Source: Mycobacterium seoulense (GTDB lineage: Bacteria > Actinomycetota > Actinomycetes > Mycobacteriales > Mycobacteriaceae). From it: a DNA stretch of 64,000 nucleotides. The position numbers were made by a program, and so were the translations under genes. The notes beneath the pieces are model-generated. The model had not been told where the DNA came from. It did not search any database and saw only the letters and a program-made list of their open reading frames with translations. Of this stretch, positions 54,268-62,065 are shown one piece after another (positions within the stretch are counted from its first letter, which is position 1; every line of letters begins with the position of its first letter). The stretch covers positions 248,001 to 312,000 of the forward strand of contig NZ_AP022582.1 in NCBI RefSeq assembly GCF_010731595.1, given 5' to 3'.

Positions 54268-55698
54268 GTGAGCGCCGGCCTCGAGAACAAGCTGGCTGCC
54301 AAGGTCGCGAGGGATCTCGAGGCGGAGATCGTGCGCCGCGGCTGGGCCATCGGTGAATCGCTGGGTTCCGAACACGCCCTGCAGGAGCGCTTCGGGGTGA
54401 GCCGTTCGGTGCTGCGCGAAGCCGTCCGGCTCGTCGAACACCACCAGGTCGCCCGGATGCGCCGCGGTCCGGGCGGGGGGCTGATCATCTGCGAGCCCGA
54501 CGCCGGCCCCGCGGCCCGCGCCGTCGTCATCTATCTCGAACACCTCGGTACGACCCTGGGCGACCTGCTCAATGCGCGCCTGGTGCTCGAGCCGTTGGCG
54601 GCGTCGCTGGCCGCCGAACGGATCGACGAAGCGGGCATCGCCCGGCTGCGGGCGGTGTTGTGGGGCGAGCAACAGTGGAGACCCGGGTTACCGACGCCGC
54701 GCGACGAATTCCACATCGCCCTGGCGGAACAATCCAAAAACCCCGTGCTGCAACTGTTTATCGACGTCCTGATGCGGCTCACCACCCGATACGCCCTGCA
54801 GTCGCGGACGGACACGGACACCGAGGCCATCGAGGCGCTCGACCGGATGCACATCGACCACTCCGAGATCGTCGCGGCCGTCACTTCCGGCGACTCCGCC
54901 CGGGCCAAGACGCTCAGCGAAAGACACATCGAGGCCGTGACCGCCTGGCTGCAGCACCATCACCCCGGCACCGCGAGCTGGCGACGCAAGCCGCGGCGGC
55001 TCACCACCGAGGTTCCCCGCGGCAAGCTGGCGGAGATGCTGGCCGCCACGATCGGTGACGACATCGCGGCCGCCGGCTGGCAGGTCGGTGCTGTCTTCGG
55101 CACCGAGGCGGCCCTGCTGGAGCGCTACCGGGTGAGCCGCGCCGTGTTCCGCGAAGCGGTACGGCTGCTCGAATACCACTCGATCGCGCACATGCGCCGC
55201 GGGCCCGGCGGGGGGCTCGTCATCGCCCGGCCCCAGGCGCAGGCCAGCATCGACACCATCGCCCTGTATTTGCAGTACCGCGACCCGAACCGCGAAGACT
55301 TGCGTTGCGTCCGGGAGGCGATCGAGATCGACAACGTCGCCAAGGTGGTCAAGCGGCGCGGCGAGTCGGAGGTGGCCGCTTTCCTGGCCGCCCACCGGTC
55401 CGAGGTCTCCGAAACGTCCGATGATCTGAGCGACGCCGCCGTGGAGGAGTTCCGGTTCCACGTCGGACTGGCGCAGCTGGCCGGCAACACGCTGCTCGAC
55501 TTGTTCCTGCGCATCATCGTCGAGTTGTTCCGGCGGCATTGGTCGACCTCCGGTCAGGCGGCGCCCACCTGGGCGGACGTCCTTGCCGTCCACCACGCTC
55601 ACCTGCGAATCGTGGACGCGATCGAGGTGGGCGACGACAGCCTGGCCCGCTATCGCGTACGGCGTCACTTGGACGCCGCCGCCTCTTGGTGGTTGTGA
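54268..55698 (+). CDS. tandem FadR-type GntR regulator
   Basis: 476 aa made of two complete FadR-like units. The first is a winged helix (about 10-75: SEHALQERFGVSRSVLREAVRLVEHHQVARMRRGPGGGLII) then an FCD domain. The second unit repeats it (TEAALLERYRVSRAVFREAVRLLEYHSIAHMRRGPGGGLVI) and another FCD domain. The two copies are clearly similar, so this is an internal duplication. It corresponds to Rv3060c of M. tuberculosis (from memory). FCD domains bind acids; it likely controls the fatty-acid genes nearby. GTG start. Confidence 0.9.
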   Translation: MSAGLENKLAAKVARDLEAEIVRRGWAIGESLGSEHALQERFGVSRSVLREAVRLVEHHQVARMRRGPGGGLIICEPDAGPAARAVVIYLEHLGTTLGDLLNARLVLEPLAASLAAERIDEAGIARLRAVLWGEQQWRPGLPTPRDEFHIALAEQSKNPVLQLFIDVLMRLTTRYALQSRTDTDTEAIEALDRMHIDHSEIVAAVTSGDSARAKTLSERHIEAVTAWLQHHHPGTASWRRKPRRLTTEVPRGKLAEMLAATIGDDIAAAGWQVGAVFGTEAALLERYRVSRAVFREAVRLLEYHSIAHMRRGPGGGLVIARPQAQASIDTIALYLQYRDPNREDLRCVREAIEIDNVAKVVKRRGESEVAAFLAAHRSEVSETSDDLSDAAVEEFRFHVGLAQLAGNTLLDLFLRIIVELFRRHWSTSGQAAPTWADVLAVHHAHLRIVDAIEVGDDSLARYRVRRHLDAAASWWL

Positions 55699-55711
55699 CA
55701 AATACTGAGTC

Positions 55712-55726
55712 GCAGATGTGATCTGC
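55712..55726. promoter_or_regulatory. palindromic site between GntR gene and MEDS gene
   Basis: GCAGAT (55712-55717), spacer GTG, ATCTGC (55721-55726): perfect 6-bp arms, 13 bp beyond the GntR stop and about 80 bp before the MEDS gene. Could be an operator for the downstream gene or a short transcript-end hairpin. Confidence 0.4.
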
Positions 55727-55805
55727 AGCGCGGTATAGCGAAGGCCCGTCGGGGGTACTGGGGAGGGAGAAGCAAGACGGCCGGTCCAGCAGGGGGTTGG
55801 CGTTA

Positions 55806-56798
55806 GTGACCGAAAGCGAGAGTGCTGGAGTGACCGCGGGCACAGAGATCGGGAAGCTGGGCTTCGTCCACTCCGCACTCATCTACCAATCCCAGCAAGA
55901 GTATTTGGATTTCGTGGGCCGCTTCGTCAGCGAGGGCTTGGCGATGGGTGAGGCGGTACTCGTCGCGGTGCCGTCCGACAAAATGGCGTTGCTGCACGAC
56001 GCGCTGAGCGCGGGCGGTGCGGCGTCGGACGATCTGCGCTTGGTGGACATCACGGAGGTCGCCCGCAACCCGAGCCGGCTGATGGCGATGGAGGGAGCGT
56101 TCGTCGACGAACACCCCGACCGGCGCGTGCGGATCGTCAGTCAACTCGCCTGGCCCGGGCGCACCGAAGAGGAACTGGTCGCCTGCGTGGAGCACGAGGC
56201 ACTGGTGAACGGGGCCATGGACGGCTACCAGGTCACCGGGTTGTGCCTCTACGACGGGAGCCGGCTCGACGACGACGTCCTGGCGGACGCCCGCAGCACC
56301 CACCCCTTGTTGTGGAGCGGCGGCGCACTCCGACGCAGCGCCGACTACGCGCCGGATGCCGCCTTGCAGCGCTGCAACCGGCCGCTGCCCGCTAATCCGG
56401 GCGCCGTGACCTACGTGGTGAGGAAGTCGGCGGACTTGAGCCCCGCGCGGTCCTTCGCCGTCGACTACGCGGGCTGGATCGGGTTGTCCCAGGACGGGAT
56501 CGAGGACTTGCAGCTGGTGGCCACCGAGCTGGCCAGCAACAGCCTGATGTACACCGAGGGCGCGTGCCAACTCGCCTTCTGGCGGGACGACGACTATCTG
56601 GTGTGCGAGGCGCGCGACACCGGATGCTTCGAGGATCCGCTGGTCGGCCGACTGGACCCGGGGCCGTGCGGCCCCGCCAGCCGGGGGCTATACCTGGTCA
56701 ACGCCATCTCGGACCTGGTGCGCACCCACACCACCACCAGCGGCACGACAATTCAGGCGTATCTCCGGTTCGAGCCGTCGGCCGGCCCCACGGGCTGA
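55806..56798 (+). CDS. MEDS sensor domain plus HATPase (RsbW-like) regulator
   Basis: 330 aa. Residues about 15-180 form an MEDS domain (GFVHSALIYQSQQEYLDFVGRFV, AVLVAVPSDKMALL), which in other proteins senses small molecules. Residues about 205-325 form a GHKL ATPase (TELASNSLMYTEG as N box, DTGCFEDPL as G1, SRGLYLVNAISD as G2) of the anti-sigma-factor type. Expected to bind sigma factors or STAS proteins in a stress-response switch. GTG 55806 follows AGGGGG; a TTG three codons earlier is possible. Confidence 0.88.
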   Translation: MTESESAGVTAGTEIGKLGFVHSALIYQSQQEYLDFVGRFVSEGLAMGEAVLVAVPSDKMALLHDALSAGGAASDDLRLVDITEVARNPSRLMAMEGAFVDEHPDRRVRIVSQLAWPGRTEEELVACVEHEALVNGAMDGYQVTGLCLYDGSRLDDDVLADARSTHPLLWSGGALRRSADYAPDAALQRCNRPLPANPGAVTYVVRKSADLSPARSFAVDYAGWIGLSQDGIEDLQLVATELASNSLMYTEGACQLAFWRDDDYLVCEARDTGCFEDPLVGRLDPGPCGPASRGLYLVNAISDLVRTHTTTSGTTIQAYLRFEPSAGPTG

Positions 56799-56865
56799 AC
56801 GCCGAGCAACCCCCGGGAACCGTCCCCCCACGCCGCGGTCCCGAGGGGTCGCTCGTCGCAATCAG

Positions 56866-57042
56866 CTAGATGCAGATACCAAGCGCGCTGACCACACAAC
56901 CGCCGCCGGCGGCCCCGCCGCCGACGAGCCCGCCGCTCCCGGCTGCCGATGAAGCACATCCTGTCGGTACCACTAACACCGTGACCAGGCCCGCGGCCGC
57001 TGCGGCAGCTTTGAGGGTTTTCATGGTGCGCTTCGCCTTCAT
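56866..57042 (-). CDS. small lipoprotein
   Basis: 58-aa ORF. A basic start (MKAKRTMKTLK) is followed by a hydrophobic stretch and the lipobox VVPTGC, so the mature lipid-anchored peptide has about 30 residues rich in Gly/Ala/Ser with two more Cys near its end (GGGCVVSALGICI). ATG 57042 has AGAAGG eight bases upstream. Function unknown. Convergent with the MEDS gene. Confidence 0.62.
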   Translation of the reverse strand: MKAKRTMKTLKAAAAAAGLVTVLVVPTGCASSAAGSGGLVGGGAAGGGCVVSALGICI

Positions 57043-57217
57043 GATGAGCCTTCTTTCATCATCCTTCGAGGGGGTAATTGCACAGCCGTTGAAGAGCGGT
57101 GCTCCCGCCCCATACCCGCTGATGCACATGAGTAAACCAAAATTTTCGACTAATTTCGAGACGGGTTGGCGCGTTATGCCGTTGCGGCGAAAGTTGCACG
57201 TCAGGGCGTTAACCGGC

Positions 57218-57223
57218 TAGTGT
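57218..57223 (+). promoter_or_regulatory. -10 element of leader transcript
   Basis: TAGTGT lies eight bases before the leader-peptide GTG at 57232. That spacing places the transcription start at or next to the GTG, so the leader peptide would be translated from a leaderless transcript. A clear -35 is not seen. Confidence 0.45.
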
Positions 57224-57231
57224 CGTCCCTC

Positions 57232-57282
57232 GTGCGTCTTCTCGATCGAGCAGTAGTAGCCAGCACCCGCAGCGGGGTCTGA
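57232..57282 (+). CDS. 16-aa leader peptide ahead of LeuA-like gene
   Basis: ORF reading M-R-L-L-D-R-A-V-V-A-S-T-R-S-G-V, TGA. It contains tandem Leu-Leu and Val-Val codons, and its last third lies in the strong hairpin at 57265-57307. This is the classical layout of an amino-acid attenuator: ribosome stalling on Leu/Val codons would alter folding of the downstream RNA. The downstream gene is LeuA-related, which supports a branched-chain amino-acid link. No Cys or other special codons are present. Translation is inferred. Confidence 0.6.
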   Translation: MRLLDRAVVASTRSGV

Positions 57283-57307
57283 CCCAGACCGACCCCCCGC
57301 TGTGGGT
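57265..57307 (+). promoter_or_regulatory. attenuator-like hairpin with alternative pairing
   Basis: Bases 57265-57275 pair with 57297-57307 (11 pairs, one GU), around an apical 6-bp hairpin GGTCTG (57276-57281)/CAGACC (57285-57290). GACCGAC (57287-57293), partly inside the hairpin, is also complementary to GTCGGTC (57324-57330) downstream, giving a mutually exclusive fold. No T-run follows, so it may act on translation or on Rho-dependent termination rather than as an intrinsic terminator. Similar leaders upstream of actinobacterial leuA are recalled but not verified. Confidence 0.6.
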
Positions 57308-57357
57308 CGGAAAGCTACCTGCCGTCGGTCACCACTTCGACCGAAGAAGACCGGCAC

Positions 57358-57885
57358 ATGACTCTTCTTGAGACTCTTCCCACGACCCTTCCCGAGCGGC
57401 TCGATCCGCCCGACCACCCGGACAGCGAGTGCCCGGCCACGGTGTGGTTCGCGCAGAAGTTCGGCGCCCCACTGCCCCGCGGCCTGCGGGAGCAGGCCGG
57501 CGCGATGTCGCGGGCGCGTTTCGTCGCGACCTACGGTCCCGCGGCCGGCCCGATCCGCTTACGCAACTGGGAGTGCACCGATGACGATCGGCGGCTGGGG
57601 CCGCAGGCCCGCAACTTTCGGGCCATGATCGCCGTCGGCGAGCGCATCAGCACGTCAACCGCGGCCGCCGGCGGGCCGATCGCCGCGCTCAGCGCCATGC
57701 TGCACGATCGCGGGATCCCGCTGGAGATCCTGAAGTTTCATCAGCTGCGATCCGGGGGGGACACCGCCACGTTCGTCCGTGGAAGCAACGGGGCCCGCGA
57801 GGAGTGGGCGATGGGCTGGTCGGACGATCCGACGCAGTCGGCGCTGCGCGCGGTGATCGCCTGCGCCAACCGGCTTCTCGCCTGA
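57358..57885 (+). CDS. stand-alone LeuA regulatory-domain-like protein
   Basis: 175 aa. The C-terminal half (TATFVRGSNGAREEWAMGWSDDPTQSALRAVIACANRLL) resembles the end of the allosteric (leucine-binding) domain of 2-isopropylmalate synthase. The middle (PLPRGLREQAGAMSRARFVATYGP) resembles LeuA linker subdomains. The TIM-barrel catalytic domain is absent, so it cannot synthesise isopropylmalate. It may be a regulatory partner, a leucine sensor or a relic. The ATG is downstream of the leader peptide and hairpin; ribosome-binding GAAGAAG. Convergent with cyp136, 10 bp apart. Confidence 0.72.
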   Translation: MTLLETLPTTLPERLDPPDHPDSECPATVWFAQKFGAPLPRGLREQAGAMSRARFVATYGPAAGPIRLRNWECTDDDRRLGPQARNFRAMIAVGERISTSTAAAGGPIAALSAMLHDRGIPLEILKFHQLRSGGDTATFVRGSNGAREEWAMGWSDDPTQSALRAVIACANRLLA

Positions 57886-57895
57886 GGCGCTGGCC

Positions 57896-59374
57896 CTACA
57901 GCGGGCGCAGCACGATCGGCATGCCGTCCATCGGTATCGGCATGCCGCCGTAGTCCAAGTGCGGCTGATAGCCCGGCCGGGCCAGCTCCAGCCGGTAGCG
58001 GCGCAGCAGCCGATGCACGACGGTCTTGACCTCGAGCTGCCCGAACACCATGCCGATGCACTTGTGCGCGCCGCCGCCGAACGGCGCGAAGGCGTATCGG
58101 TGCTTCTTGTGCTCGGAGCGCGGCTCGGCGAAGCGTTCGGGATCGAATTTGTCCGGGTCCGTCCACAATTCGGGCAGCCGGTGGTTCATGCCGGGCCAGA
58201 TGGTGATGTTGGTCCCGGCCGGGATGTAGTGGCCGAGCAGCTCCGTGTCGCGAACGGCCTGCCGCATGTTGAACGGCAGCGGCGTCACCATGCGCAGCGA
58301 CTCGTTCATGATCAATTCGAGCGTTTCCAGCTTCTCCAGCGCCTCGATGTCCAGCGGGCCGTCGCCGAGCCGGGCCGACTCCTCCCGCGCGCGCTCCTGC
58401 CACTCCGGGTTTGCCGCCATGTTGTAGACCATCGTGGTGGTCGTCGACGTCGACGTGTCGTGGGCGGCCATCATCAAGAAGATCATGTGGTTGACGATGT
58501 CTTCGTCGGTGAAGCTGTTGCCGTCGTCGTCCTCGGTGTGGCACAACACCGTGAGCATGTCGTTGCCGGTGGCGTTGCGGCGCTCCTTGACCCGGTCCGC
58601 GAAGTAGTCCTCGAGCAGCTTGCGGGCCCGCAGCCCGCGCCACCACTTGAACGGCGGAAGCGGCTGGCGAATGATCGCGCCGCCGGCGCGGGTCGTGATC
58701 GTGAACGCCTGGTTGACCTTGGTGACCAGGTCGTGGTCGGTGCCCGGCTCGTGTCCCATGAACACCAGGGAGGCGATGTCCAAGGTGAGTTCCTTCATCG
58801 CCGGGTGGAACAGGAACCGGGCGTCGTTCGTCGGCCAGTTGGCGACGATCTCGCTCGCGACCCGGTCGATGTGCTCGACGTAGCCCGTCAGCCGGGTGCG
58901 GGTGAATGCCTCCTGCATGATGCGCCGGTGGTACATGTGCTCGTCGAAGTCCAGCATCATCAGGCCGCGGTTGAAGAACGGCCCGATCACCGGGTGCCAC
59001 CCCTTCTGCGAGAAGTCCTTGTTCTTGTTCGAGAACACGGCCTGGGTGGCATCCGGCCCCAGCGCGGTGACCGCCGGCATGATCGGCGAGTCGAGGTAGT
59101 GCAGGGGGCCGCGGGTGCGATAGAGATGCAGCGCGTAGTCCGGCCCGCCCCTGAACATCTCGATGATGTGGCCGAGGATCGGGAGCCCGGCATCGCCCAC
59201 CACGGGTTTGAGCCCGCTTCCGGCGGGCGGTTCGGCTAAGACCTTGGTTTCCCAGTCGTGGGCGAGCAGGCGCCTTTCGACCGCACCCATCCCCGGGATC
59301 GTGTTCAGCGTCGGCGTGAACCGGCGCCGCGCCTGGTCCAGCAGGTACTGCGGGGTGCTGATCGTGGCGGTCAT
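57896..59374 (-). CDS. cyp136: cytochrome P450 CYP136
   Basis: 492-aa P450 with the same length as CYP136 (Rv3059). I-helix MMAAHDTSTSTTTTM, ExxR in NESLRMVTPLPFNMRQ, PERF motif, and heme loop FGGGAHKCIG with the Cys ligand. Class-I P450 of unknown natural substrate. ATG start with AAGGAG six bases upstream. Divergent from a TetR regulator with two operator copies between them, so autoregulated control is very likely. Confidence 0.92.
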   Translation of the reverse strand: MTATISTPQYLLDQARRRFTPTLNTIPGMGAVERRLLAHDWETKVLAEPPAGSGLKPVVGDAGLPILGHIIEMFRGGPDYALHLYRTRGPLHYLDSPIMPAVTALGPDATQAVFSNKNKDFSQKGWHPVIGPFFNRGLMMLDFDEHMYHRRIMQEAFTRTRLTGYVEHIDRVASEIVANWPTNDARFLFHPAMKELTLDIASLVFMGHEPGTDHDLVTKVNQAFTITTRAGGAIIRQPLPPFKWWRGLRARKLLEDYFADRVKERRNATGNDMLTVLCHTEDDDGNSFTDEDIVNHMIFLMMAAHDTSTSTTTTMVYNMAANPEWQERAREESARLGDGPLDIEALEKLETLELIMNESLRMVTPLPFNMRQAVRDTELLGHYIPAGTNITIWPGMNHRLPELWTDPDKFDPERFAEPRSEHKKHRYAFAPFGGGAHKCIGMVFGQLEVKTVVHRLLRRYRLELARPGYQPHLDYGGMPIPMDGMPIVLRPL

Positions 59375-59401
59375 AGACGCTCCTTTGCGTGCCCTCCGAG
59401 G

Positions 59402-59451
59402 TGACAGCCGTCACTGTCCTATAACCTTCGGAAAAAACTTGACGGCTGTCA
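59402..59451. promoter_or_regulatory. paired inverted operators between cyp136 and tetR
   Basis: TGACAGCCGTCA (59402-59413) and its exact reverse complement TGACGGCTGTCA (59440-59451), 26 bp apart. The second extends to TTGAC...GTCAA. Two copies in opposite orientation in the 114-bp divergent region are a strong sign of the adjacent TetR repressor's binding sites, controlling both genes. Confidence 0.75.
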
Positions 59452-59488
59452 AGTTTGCTTTTCGGGCGGCGTGGTGCAAGGTCAGGGA

Positions 59489-60124
59489 ATGAGCAGCCAC
59501 CCCGCCACCCCCGAGCCCGGCGGGCAACGGCGCGGCGACAAACAGCGCCAGGCGATCCTGCAGGCGGTGCGGGAACTGCTGCAGGAGAAGCCATTCGCGG
59601 AGCTGTCGGTCAGCACCATCAGCTTGCGGGCCGGGGTGGCCCGGTCCGGCTTCTACTTCTACTTCGACTCCAAATACGCCGTACTGGCCCAGCTCATGGC
59701 CGAGGCCGCCCAGGAGCTCGAGGAGCTCACGCAGGATTTCGCACCGCGCCAGCCCGGCGAGTCGCCGGAGCAGTTCGCCAAACGCATGGTCGGCAGCGCG
59801 GCCGCCGTGTACGCGCACAACGATCCCGTGATGACCGCGTGCAACGAGGCCCGCAACACCGACGTCGAGATCCGCAATCTCATGGACCAACAATTCGAGG
59901 TGGTGCTGGGCCAGATCGTCTCCATCGTCGAGGCCGAGATGAAGGCCGGGACGGCCAGCCCGATCAGCGACGACCTGCCGACGCTGATCCGCACCCTCGC
60001 CGGCACCACCGCGCTGATGCTGACCGGCGACCCGATCCTGGCCGGCCGTGACAGCGATCGCGATCGCCGCGTTCGCGTGCTGGAGCGACTGTGGCTGCAC
60101 GCGCTGTGGAGCGGGCGTCCCTAG
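59489..60124 (+). CDS. TetR-family transcriptional regulator
   Basis: 211 aa. N-terminal helix-turn-helix: KQRQAILQAVRELLQEKPFAELSVSTISLRAGVARSGFYFYFDSKYAVL. The ligand-binding C-terminal domain contains NDPVMTACNEARNTDVEIRNLMDQQFEVVLGQIVSIV. It probably represses cyp136 and itself through the two sites in the divergent region. ATG start with GTCAGGGA upstream. Corresponds in place to Rv3058c. The SDR gene follows 32 bp later and may be in the same operon. Confidence 0.92.
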   Translation: MSSHPATPEPGGQRRGDKQRQAILQAVRELLQEKPFAELSVSTISLRAGVARSGFYFYFDSKYAVLAQLMAEAAQELEELTQDFAPRQPGESPEQFAKRMVGSAAAVYAHNDPVMTACNEARNTDVEIRNLMDQQFEVVLGQIVSIVEAEMKAGTASPISDDLPTLIRTLAGTTALMLTGDPILAGRDSDRDRRVRVLERLWLHALWSGRP

Positions 60125-60156
60125 GGCGAGGCGTTACCGCCGGTATCGTCACGGCA

Positions 60157-61080
60157 ATGGGGCAGCAGGGATATTTCGCAGGCAAACGGTGTCTGGTCAC
60201 CGGGGCGGCCAGCGGCATCGGCCGCGCCACCGCGTTGCGGTTGGCCGCCCAGGGCGCCGAGCTCTTTCTCACCGATCGCGACCGGGACGGCCTCGAGCTG
60301 ACCGTGGCCGACGCCCGCGCGCTGGGGGCGCGGGTGTCCGAGCATCGGGCTCTCGACATCGCGAGCTATGAGCAGGTGGCGGGGTTCGCCGCCCACATCC
60401 ATCGCAGCCATCCGAGCATGGACGTGGTGCTCAACATCGCCGGAGTGTCCGCCTGGGGGACCGTCGACCGGCTGACGCACGAGCAGTGGAGCAAGATGAT
60501 CGCGATCAACCTGATGGGGCCGATCCACGTCATCGAAACGTTCGTCCCGGCGATGGTGGCGGCCCGCAACGGCGGGCACCTGGTCAATGTGTCGTCGGCG
60601 GCCGGGCTGGTCGCGCTCCCGTGGCACGCCGCCTACAGCGCCAGCAAGTACGGCTTGCGCGGCCTGTCGGAGGTGCTGCGCTTCGACCTGGCCCGGCACC
60701 ACATCGGGGTCTCGGTCGTCGTGCCGGGCGCGGTGAACACCCCGCTGGTCCAGACGGTCGAAATCGCCGGCGTGGACCGCGAAGACCCCAAGGTCGCCCG
60801 CTGGGTGAACCGCTTCAGCGGTCACGCCGTCTCGCCGGAGAGGGCGGCCGACAAGATCCTGGCGGGGGTGGCCAAGAACCGCTACCTGATCTACACCTCG
60901 CCGGACATCCGGGCGCTGTACGCCTTCAAGCGGCTGGCCTGGTGGCCCTACAGCGTGGCGATGCGTCAGGTCAATGTGGTGTTCACCCGGGCGTTGCGGC
61001 CCGCGCCAGCGCCGCTAGTCTCCCATGACCAGTTCGAGACGCACCCCCAGCAGCCGGACCGGGCGGTCGAGTTCGAATAG
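60157..61080 (+). CDS. SDR-family oxidoreductase with C-terminal extension
   Basis: 307 aa. TGAASGIG (residues 15-22), LNIAGVSAWGTVDRL, and VSSAAGLVALPWHAAYSASK with Tyr160 and Lys164. The C-terminal FKRLAWWPYSVAMRQVNVVFTRALRP closely matches Rv3057c, which ends there (from memory). Here the frame continues about 20 residues (LVSHDQFETHPQQPDRAVEFE), which is antisense to the end of dinB2 over 66 bp. A lost stop codon would explain the extension. Substrate unknown; probably acts with cyp136. Confidence 0.88.
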   Translation: MGQQGYFAGKRCLVTGAASGIGRATALRLAAQGAELFLTDRDRDGLELTVADARALGARVSEHRALDIASYEQVAGFAAHIHRSHPSMDVVLNIAGVSAWGTVDRLTHEQWSKMIAINLMGPIHVIETFVPAMVAARNGGHLVNVSSAAGLVALPWHAAYSASKYGLRGLSEVLRFDLARHHIGVSVVVPGAVNTPLVQTVEIAGVDREDPKVARWVNRFSGHAVSPERAADKILAGVAKNRYLIYTSPDIRALYAFKRLAWWPYSVAMRQVNVVFTRALRPAPAPLVSHDQFETHPQQPDRAVEFE

Positions 61081-62058
61081 GTCCAGGATGCGCAGCGCCG
61101 CGGCGACGATGGTGTCGCGATCTGTGGTGTGCGCTTCCAGCTTGCGGATCTTGGTGCGGGTGTAGAACGTCGCGGTCCGCACGGTGACCGCGACCCGGGT
61201 CACGATGCGGTCCGACGCGAGCACGTCGGCCAGCGCCTGCTCAGCCAATCGCGTGATGGCCGAATCCATTTCGGCGCGATCGGTGAGGTCGCGCGGGAAG
61301 GTGACGACGTGGCTCCGCGAGCGCGGGATCCACGGCTCGGCGCTGACGCCGGTGTCGCCACCGCCCTTGGCCAGCAGCAGCAGCCACAGCCCGGTGCGCG
61401 GGCCGAACGCCGACGTCAGCAGCTCCGCGTCGCTGTGCGCGAGCTCCCACACCGTCGTGATCCCAAGGGCAGCGAGCTTTTTCGCGGTCTTGGGTCCGAC
61501 ACCCCACAGCGCATCGACGGGACGGTCCGCCATCAGTGTCATCCAGTTCGCGTCGGTGAGCGCGAAGACGCCCGCCGGTTTGGCGAAGCCGGTCGCGACC
61601 TTCGCGCGCTGCTTGTTGTCGCTGATGCCGACCGAACAGGACAGCCCGGTTTCCGACGAGATGACCGCCCGGATCTCGTCGGCCACTTCGGTCGGGTCGG
61701 AGTCCGTCACCCCGACATATGCCTCGTCCCAGCCCCATACCTCGACCTGGTGTCCCAGGTCGCGCAGCAACGCCATCACTTCTTCGGAGGCCGCGTCGTA
61801 GGCGGCCGCGTCCGACGGCAGAAACGTCGCCTCGGGGCAGCGGCGCGCCGCCGCCCGCAACGGCATGCCGGCGCACACCCCGAATTCGCGGGCCTCGTAG
61901 GAGGCGCAGGTGACAACCTTGCGCGGTTCGGACGGATCGCCGTTTCCGCCGACGATCACCGGCAGCCCGGCCAACTCGGGATGGCGGCGCAACTCCACCG
62001 ACGCCAGAAACTGATCGAGGTCGACGTGCAGTACCCAGCTCGGCGTCGGCGCGGCCAT
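61015..62058 (-). CDS. dinB2: Y-family DNA polymerase IV (DinB2)
   Basis: 347-aa translesion polymerase. Catalytic acidic residues are in HVDLDQFLASVE and WGWDEAYVGVTD; SCSVGISDNKQRAKVATGFAKPAG and WGVGPKTAKKLAALGI (HhH) follow, ending in RPVRLLGVRLELVMGD. Matches the Rv3056 type. No typical beta-clamp peptide is seen at the C-terminus, as is usual for DinB2. ATG 62058, seven bases downstream of the TetR stop, so the two are probably co-transcribed. Its last 66 bp are antisense to the SDR tail. Confidence 0.93.
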   Translation of the reverse strand: MAAPTPSWVLHVDLDQFLASVELRRHPELAGLPVIVGGNGDPSEPRKVVTCASYEAREFGVCAGMPLRAAARRCPEATFLPSDAAAYDAASEEVMALLRDLGHQVEVWGWDEAYVGVTDSDPTEVADEIRAVISSETGLSCSVGISDNKQRAKVATGFAKPAGVFALTDANWMTLMADRPVDALWGVGPKTAKKLAALGITTVWELAHSDAELLTSAFGPRTGLWLLLLAKGGGDTGVSAEPWIPRSRSHVVTFPRDLTDRAEMDSAITRLAEQALADVLASDRIVTRVAVTVRTATFYTRTKIRKLEAHTTDRDTIVAAALRILDLFELDRPVRLLGVRLELVMGD

Positions 62059-62065
62059 GTGGCCA

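Noticed and set aside
52993..54672. Extension of the DUF35 frame to a very long minus-strand ORF
   Set aside because: Antisense to the Ltp-type gene; DUF35 proteins start at the zinc ribbon and a promoter lies at 53000.
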